From the NCBI GenBank assembly GCA_964616985.1, contig CAZTVF010000008.1, positions 1 to 64,000 of the forward strand: DNA of 64,000 bases, read 5' to 3'. This document shows, piece by piece, positions 58,866 to 64,000 of this stretch (positions are counted from its first letter, which is position 1; every line of letters begins with the position of its first letter). The notes below the pieces were generated by a model, which saw only the letters and a list, made by a program, of their open reading frames with translations, was not told where the DNA came from and did no database searches. The stretch comes from CAZTVF01 sp964616985 (GTDB lineage: Bacteria; Planctomycetota; Phycisphaerae; SM23-33). Position numbers and translations under genes: made by a program.

Positions 58866-61331
58866 ATGAAACAACTAGCATATGCCCTGGTCCTGTTTTC
58901 GCTGGCGTCGGCGGCGATGGCCCAATCCGCGCCGCCGGCGACGGCCGAGGCCCTCAACCAGCAGAAGCAGGAACTGCTCAAGCAGCAGGGCGCCCTCTGG
59001 GCGCGATTCGACCAGATTCGCCAGGCCCTGGCGAAGGAGGCCGACCTGGCCGACCTCCGCGCGGTCATCGAACGGGGCCGCAAGGTCGAGGATTTCAAGC
59101 CGCCCACGCGGCAGCAGATGGACCAGATCCGCCAGGACCTCGAAGCCGCCCGCAGGGCCTATCGCCAGCTTGCCGATGCCGCCGTGGCCGGCAGCCCCGA
59201 GATCGCCGCGGCCCAGAAGGACGTTGCCGTCGCTGCCGAGCCCATCGCCGAACTCGAGTTGGACATTCGCATTGCCAAGTACGCACTGGGCGAGCTTCGC
59301 GGCCGCCTCGACCGCTCGCCGGAGGTGCGGAAGCTTTACTCCGAGGCCCAGGCCGCGGAGAAGGCCTGCCAGGACCACCCCGCCGTCGCCGCCGCCCGCA
59401 AGGCGATGGACGATGCCCGAAAAGACTACGATGCCCGCCGGCGAGCGCCCGCCATCGCGGCGGCGCCCACGCCGGTTCCTACCCCGACGCCAACCCCCGC
59501 GCCAACGCCCACGCCGGTCGATCGCTCCGCCCTGGCCGCCGCCGAAAAGGCCCTCGACGAACTGCCCAGGAGCGCTGCCCTCGCCGAGGCCCGCAAGGCC
59601 GTCGAACTGGCGAACAAGGCCTGCGACGACGCCCTTTCCGCCGCAGCCGCCGCCAATCCGCGGTGGGCGCCGCAGGCGCAGAAGATCGCGCAGGCCGAGG
59701 CGCAGATCAAGGCGGCCGAAGCCCGCCTGAAGGAAAAACGCGAGAAGCTCTACTCACTCAAGAAGGACGTGGAGGCCAAGGACCCGCGCATTGCCGCTGC
59801 CCGCAAGGCGGCCGATGACGCGCAGAAGGAGATCCGCAAGATCGCCGATGCGGCCGTGGCCGCCAATCCCGAGTTCGCGGCGCTGAACAAGGAGATCGCC
59901 GCGGCTCAGGAGTCCATTGAGGATCACAACGCGGAGGTCCGCATCGCCAAGTTCATCCTCGACGAGGTCCGCAAGAAGACCGAACGACGGGAAGATATCG
60001 TCAAGATCCGCCGTGCTGCCGAGGCCGCCGACAAGGCCATGGGCGATCATCCCGCGGTGGTGGCGGCTGCCAATGCCCGCGACGCCGCCCGCAAGGAGTG
60101 GGAATCGAAGGGCCGGCCCGCCAATGCGCGCGACGCCCTGAACAAGGCTGAAAAGGCCTACGACACCGTCCAGAAGTCCGATGAGCTTGCCGCGCTCCGC
60201 AAGGCGAAGGAACAGGCGTGGAAGCTGTACGACGAGACGCTTACCGCCCAGGTCGCCGCCAGCGAACGCGGGGCCGAGCAGACCAAGAAGGTCGCGCAGG
60301 CCGAGGCCGAGATCGCGCGGCTGCAGGCGGCGATGAAGACCCAGCAGGAGAAATGCTGGCCGCTGCGAAACGAGATCGAGGCCAAGGATCCCAAGGTGGC
60401 CCAGGCCCGCAAGGCGGCCGACGACGCACAGAAGGCGCGCACGGCGACGATTGATGCGGTGGTTGCGGCCGATCCGGGCGTGATGGCGCTGACGAAGGAG
60501 ATTGTGGCCGGCGACGACGTGATCGAAGACCTCAATCTCGAGATTCGCGTGGCGAAGTTTGTGCAAGGCGAGGTGCGGGCGAAGGTCGAGCGGGCGCCGG
60601 AGTTGCAGAAGCTGCGGGCCGAGGCGCAGGTGGCGCAGAAGGCCCTCGACGAGCACCCAGCGATGGCCGCGGCCCGCAAGGCCGTGGACGACGCCCGAAA
60701 GGACTATGAGGCCCGCAAGAAGGCAGCCGCGCCCCCGGCGACGCCCGCCCCGGCCCCCACCCCCGCGCCGCCGCCGACGCCCAAGCCAACGCCGACCGAC
60801 CGATCGGCCCTGGCCGCGGCTGAAAAGGCCTACGACGAGGTGCAGAAGTCAGACGCCCTGGCCGGGGCCCGCAAGGCGAAGGAGCAGGCGTGGAAGGCGT
60901 ACGAGGACGGGTTGACCGCCAAGACCGCCGCCGACCCTCGCGGCCAGGAGGAGGCGAAGAAGATCGAGCAGGCCCAGGCCGCCATCCGCGACATCCAGGC
61001 CGCGATCAAGGAGAAACGCGACAAGCTGCCGACCCTGGCGGCGGAGCTGGAGGCCAGGGACCCCAACGTGGCCGAGGCCCGCAAGGCGGCCGACTCCCTG
61101 CAGAAGACCATGGACGAGGCGGCAAAGCTCATCGCCAAGCCCCCCGCCCCGCCGACGGCGGAGGAGAAGGCGGCGCTGGCCAAGGCGCAGCAGCAGTTCG
61201 ACAAGCGCCTTGAGGCCAAGCTTGCCGCCGACATGAAGGCCGTCGACCTCCGCAAGCAGATCGACGAGCTCGACCGCAAGATCCGAGCGATCGACCAGAA
61301 CCTCGCCAAGCTCAAAAAGCCGGGGCACTGA
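58866..61331 (+). CDS. Exported coiled-coil repeat protein
   Basis: An 821-residue exported protein, extremely rich in Ala, Lys, Glu and Asp. After a signal peptide (AYALVLFSLASAAMA) come three long helical modules of similar sequence, each including DPxxAxARKAADDAQK, a VVAANPEFAALNKEI-type stretch and an EVRIAKF..DEVR segment. Two linkers of Thr-Pro repeats (about residues 199-218 and 620-641) interrupt it. The helices should form long coiled coils, and a structural periplasmic or cell-surface role is likely. GAGGAA lies before the ATG; the frame continues upstream without support. Confidence 0.7.
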   Translation: MKQLAYALVLFSLASAAMAQSAPPATAEALNQQKQELLKQQGALWARFDQIRQALAKEADLADLRAVIERGRKVEDFKPPTRQQMDQIRQDLEAARRAYRQLADAAVAGSPEIAAAQKDVAVAAEPIAELELDIRIAKYALGELRGRLDRSPEVRKLYSEAQAAEKACQDHPAVAAARKAMDDARKDYDARRRAPAIAAAPTPVPTPTPTPAPTPTPVDRSALAAAEKALDELPRSAALAEARKAVELANKACDDALSAAAAANPRWAPQAQKIAQAEAQIKAAEARLKEKREKLYSLKKDVEAKDPRIAAARKAADDAQKEIRKIADAAVAANPEFAALNKEIAAAQESIEDHNAEVRIAKFILDEVRKKTERREDIVKIRRAAEAADKAMGDHPAVVAAANARDAARKEWESKGRPANARDALNKAEKAYDTVQKSDELAALRKAKEQAWKLYDETLTAQVAASERGAEQTKKVAQAEAEIARLQAAMKTQQEKCWPLRNEIEAKDPKVAQARKAADDAQKARTATIDAVVAADPGVMALTKEIVAGDDVIEDLNLEIRVAKFVQGEVRAKVERAPELQKLRAEAQVAQKALDEHPAMAAARKAVDDARKDYEARKKAAAPPATPAPAPTPAPPPTPKPTPTDRSALAAAEKAYDEVQKSDALAGARKAKEQAWKAYEDGLTAKTAADPRGQEEAKKIEQAQAAIRDIQAAIKEKRDKLPTLAAELEARDPNVAEARKAADSLQKTMDEAAKLIAKPPAPPTAEEKAALAKAQQQFDKRLEAKLAADMKAVDLRKQIDELDRKIRAIDQNLAKLKKPGH

Positions 61332-61354
61332 CAACCGTGCAGGAGAGATGATTC

Positions 61355-62482
61355 TTGCCCCTCTCATGGCTCACCTCCGAGATTGAGTCGGCGCAGGCGA
61401 AGCATCGCCGGCGCGTGGCGGATCTGTTTCGCACAGGCGCAGCCACCGAGGTGGTGGCCATCTGCGGGTGGTGGTTCGGTCGATCGCACGGCCTGCTGGG
61501 CGTCAATGAGATCGACATGCTGCAAGACCCCGCCGCGTGGCTGGACGAGGTGCTCGGCGCGATGCAGGCCGGCGCCGCCGAAGCAGCCGATCCCGTCAAC
61601 TTCCGACCCCTGGCCATCGAACTTGACGCCCTCGGCGTACACTTCATCGATGCCCTGCTCGGCGCCAAGGCTTACTTTCACGAGGCCCAGGCCTGGAACG
61701 ACCCGCTGGAGTGCGACGTCGCTCTTCTGCCTCGCCCCGATGTCGCCGCCAGCCCCGTCCTGCAGGCCTGGCTGCGTCTTGCGGCCCACGTGGTGGCCGC
61801 CACGCAAGGGCGCCTGCTGGTGACGGCGCCCGTGCTCAGCAGCCCCATCAACATCGCGATGAACCTGCTGGGCCAGCGGATCCTCGAGGCCATGATCGAG
61901 CGACCGGCCGCAGCGCATCACGCCCTTGGCGTCATCGCCGACGTGATCATCGCCGCCACGCAGGCCGTGCGGGCCGCCGTGCCCAATGACATCCTCCGCT
62001 GCGCCGTAACGCAGAGCCGCTACGCCCCCGAGGGCTTCGGCTACATCGACGGCTGCGCGACGCAGATGATCTCGGCGGAACACTACCGCGAGTTCCTCGC
62101 CCCCCTGGACGCCCGGATCCTCTCCCAGTACCCCTGTGGCGGCATGATCCACCTGTGCGGCGCGCACGCGCAGCACATCCCCGCCTGGCGCGCCATGCCG
62201 ATGCTGCGGTCTGTGCAGATCAACGACCGCGCCGCCGATGATTTCGAGCTCTATTACCGCCACCTCCGCGACGACCAGATCGTCTACGTCGGCCCCACCC
62301 ACACGATGACCCTCGACCGCATCCTCGCCATCTCCGCCGGACGGCGAGTGGTGATCCAGTGCCCCCTTCCGCGGGCGATCCCGTGCTTGAGGCCTCCGCC
62401 GGACCGCCAACCTGAAGGTGGAAAAGTCGGGGCAGAGCCGATTGCTTTGGCGCCGCGCTGTGATATAGTGCGAGGACCGTAA
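61355..62482 (+). CDS. URO-D-superfamily-like protein
   Basis: A 375-residue protein with the general plan of the URO-D barrel family: PINIAMNLLGQRILEAM, VTQSRYAPEGFGYIDG, STAEHYREF-like QMISAEHYREFLAPLD, GMIHLCGAHAQHIPAW and DDQIVYVGPTHTMTLDRIL. The CGAH site may bind metal. The start appears to be TTG at 61355 with AGGAG 9 bases upstream; an ATG at 61349 belongs to another, short frame. The end is a poorly conserved Pro-rich tail that overlaps the dnaE promoter. Function unknown. Confidence 0.6.
   Translation: MPLSWLTSEIESAQAKHRRRVADLFRTGAATEVVAICGWWFGRSHGLLGVNEIDMLQDPAAWLDEVLGAMQAGAAEAADPVNFRPLAIELDALGVHFIDALLGAKAYFHEAQAWNDPLECDVALLPRPDVAASPVLQAWLRLAAHVVAATQGRLLVTAPVLSSPINIAMNLLGQRILEAMIERPAAAHHALGVIADVIIAATQAVRAAVPNDILRCAVTQSRYAPEGFGYIDGCATQMISAEHYREFLAPLDARILSQYPCGGMIHLCGAHAQHIPAWRAMPMLRSVQINDRAADDFELYYRHLRDDQIVYVGPTHTMTLDRILAISAGRRVVIQCPLPRAIPCLRPPPDRQPEGGKVGAEPIALAPRCDIVRGP
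62442..62469 (+). promoter_or_regulatory. Probable dnaE promoter
   Basis: TTGCTT (62442-62447), 16 bases, TATAGT (62464-62469). It lies in the 3' end of the preceding gene and would give a leader of about 27 bases. Confidence 0.5.
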
Positions 62483-62502
62483 GCCAAGAGCAGGGACGCC
62501 AC

Positions 62503-64000
62503 ATGGACAAGTTCGTTCACCTTCACGTACACACGCACTACTCGCTGCTGGACGGCTGCGTCCGCATCGAGGACCTCGTCGAGTCGGCGGCAAAGTTCGA
62601 AATGCCGGCCGTCGCCATCAGCGACCACGGCAACCTCTTCGGCGCGATGGACTTCTACAAGGCCGCCAAGGATGCGGGCATCAAGCCCATCCTGGGCAGC
62701 GAGGCGTACATCTCGCCCACGACGCGGCATGACCGCTCGATGGGCCGCATCGACCAGGCCTCCTACCACCTGCTGCTGCTGGCGATGAACCTCACCGGCT
62801 GGAAGAACCTGCTGAAGCTTTCCTCGCGTTCCTTTCTCGAGGGCTTTTACTACCGCCCGCGAATCGACCGCGAGCTGCTGGGCCAGTTCAACGAGGGCCT
62901 CATCTGCACCACGGCCTGCCTGGGCGGGGAGGTGCCCTCGGCGCTGCTGTCGAACCAGCCCAAGCTCGCCCGCAAGATCGCCGGCGAGTACCTCGACATC
63001 TTCGGCAAGGACCGCTTCTTCATCGAGATCCAGGTGCAGGGCATCGAGGACCAGGACCGCGTCAACCCGATGCTGGTCGAGCTGGCCCGCGACCTGGGCG
63101 TGGGAATCGTGGGCACCAACGACGTGCACTTCCTCCGCCGCGACGACAAGCCCGCCCACGAGGTCCTCACCTGCATCTCCACCGGCAAGACCCTCAACAG
63201 CTCCGACAAGATGGCCTACCCGCCGGAGATCTACTTCAAGGACTCCGCCGAAATGCGCCGCGCCCTGAGCGCCTGGCCGGAGGCGGCCGACAACACCCTG
63301 CGCATCGCCGAGATGTGCAACGTCGAGATCGACTTCAAGAGCAAGCACCTGCCGTCGTTCCATACGCCCGGCGGCGAGAAGCCCGGGCCGTACCTGCGCC
63401 GCCTGGCCCTGGAGGGCCTCGCCGGCCGCTTCGAAGGCAAGAGCGTTCCCGAGGAATACGCCAAGCGGCTGGACTGGGAACTGCAGGTCATCGAGGACAA
63501 GGGCTACAGCTCCTACTTCCTGATCGTGCATGACTTCGTGCAGTACGCCCGCCGCAACAGCATTCCCGCGGCGCCTCGCGGCAGCGGCGTGGCCACGCTC
63601 CTGGGCTACGCTTTGGGCATCGCCGACGTCGACCCGCTCCGCTACGGGCTGCTGTTCGAGCGTTTCACCGACCCGCAGCGAAAGGAAGCGCCCGACCTCG
63701 ACATCGACATCTGCCAGGAAGGCCGCGGCCGCGTCATCCAGTACGTCCGCGAGAAGTACGGCCACGTCGCCCAGATCATCACGTATGGGACGCTCAAGGC
63801 GCGGGCCGTGCTGCGCGACGTGGGGCGCGTGATGGACATCCCGCTGCCGGAGGTCGACGCGATCGCCAAGAAGGTGCCCGAGACCCTGGGCATGACGTTG
63901 GGCGACGCCCTGGAGCAGGAATCCGACCTCAAGAAGATGTACGACAGCGACCCGCGCGTGAAGCAGCTGGTCGATTTCGGCCTCAGGCTCGAGGGCCTGG
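62503..64000 (+). CDS. dnaE: DNA polymerase III alpha subunit (partial)
   Basis: The first 499 codons of the replicative polymerase; the gene runs off the window. The N-terminal PHP domain starts VHLHVHTHYSLLDG and has AISDHGNLFGAMDFYKAA, with the His and Asp residues of a metal-binding, possibly proofreading PHP site kept. The polymerase domain begins with KGYSSYFLIVHDFVQYAR and APRGSGVATLLGYALGI, and the catalytic Asp pair appears in APDLDIDICQEGRG near residue 405. AGGGA lies before the ATG. Confidence 0.96.
   Translation, partial: MDKFVHLHVHTHYSLLDGCVRIEDLVESAAKFEMPAVAISDHGNLFGAMDFYKAAKDAGIKPILGSEAYISPTTRHDRSMGRIDQASYHLLLLAMNLTGWKNLLKLSSRSFLEGFYYRPRIDRELLGQFNEGLICTTACLGGEVPSALLSNQPKLARKIAGEYLDIFGKDRFFIEIQVQGIEDQDRVNPMLVELARDLGVGIVGTNDVHFLRRDDKPAHEVLTCISTGKTLNSSDKMAYPPEIYFKDSAEMRRALSAWPEAADNTLRIAEMCNVEIDFKSKHLPSFHTPGGEKPGPYLRRLALEGLAGRFEGKSVPEEYAKRLDWELQVIEDKGYSSYFLIVHDFVQYARRNSIPAAPRGSGVATLLGYALGIADVDPLRYGLLFERFTDPQRKEAPDLDIDICQEGRGRVIQYVREKYGHVAQIITYGTLKARAVLRDVGRVMDIPLPEVDAIAKKVPETLGMTLGDALEQESDLKKMYDSDPRVKQLVDFGLRLEGL

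Noticed and set aside
62284..63765. 493-codon open frame opposite dnaE
   Set aside because: The plus strand has an uninterrupted DnaE with all motifs; the minus frame has none.

Overview
The window is GC-rich bacterial chromosome, most likely from a planctomycete of the Phycisphaerae type. The arguments are a DUF1571 protein, several Gfo/Idh/MocA oxidoreductases, many secreted or intracellular glycan-degrading proteins (GH38, GH94, GH130, two heparinase II/III-like proteins), sugar-phosphate-isomerase-like TIM barrels and a seryl-tRNA synthetase with a variant motif 3. A desulfoferrodoxin-type superoxide reductase points to an anaerobic or microaerophilic life. This placement is inference from gene content; no rRNA, tRNA, CRISPR array, prophage or transposase gene was found.

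Layout. 1-189 is the end of lon. 548-7451 holds a cellobiose-phosphorylase-like GH94, a lipoprotein hydrolase and a GH38 alpha-mannosidase. 7650-10311 is the dnaA locus with DnaA-box-like sites on both sides of the gene. 10312-21209 is mostly housekeeping: trmB, yajC, tgt, serS, surE, an L,D-transpeptidase and der, with an oxidoreductase inserted between tgt and yajC. 21231-24245 has superoxide reductase, small proteins and a DnaA-box pair. 24577-32611 is a carbohydrate catabolic region: an IclR regulator, two SDRs, a DeoC-type aldolase, a Zn alcohol dehydrogenase and an FGGY kinase around one divergent control region, plus a 2-hydroxyacid dehydrogenase and Gfo/Idh proteins. 32700-37266 has two divergent heparinase II/III-like genes with a tiny secreted peptide between them. 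37528-40626 is a two-component pair. 41271-42561 is a DAHP synthase behind a possible aromatic leader peptide. Then follow comEC, a URO-D-like protein, malic enzyme, a GNAT-like acyltransferase, a lipoprotein, a GH130/PHP pair, an SGNH esterase, a DUF1571 protein, three large exported proteins, a second URO-D-like protein and the start of dnaE.

The spaces between genes are unusual. They are filled with several families of short palindromic and paired inverted repeats that look like REPINs or MITEs. One pair lies in frame inside the GH38 gene, and one MITE-like family has two copies whose cores are inverted relative to their flanks. No mobilising enzyme is in the window.

Two regulatory signals stand out. 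Four genes without a Shine-Dalgarno sequence (GH38, trmB, tgt, the histidine kinase) each have a promoter-like pair with a 17-base spacer whose -10 hexamer ends exactly 6 bases before the ATG, which fits leaderless transcripts. The DAHP synthase is preceded by a good promoter and a 44-codon frame ending Tyr-Trp-Tyr-Trp-Cys-stop, which looks like an attenuation-type leader peptide.
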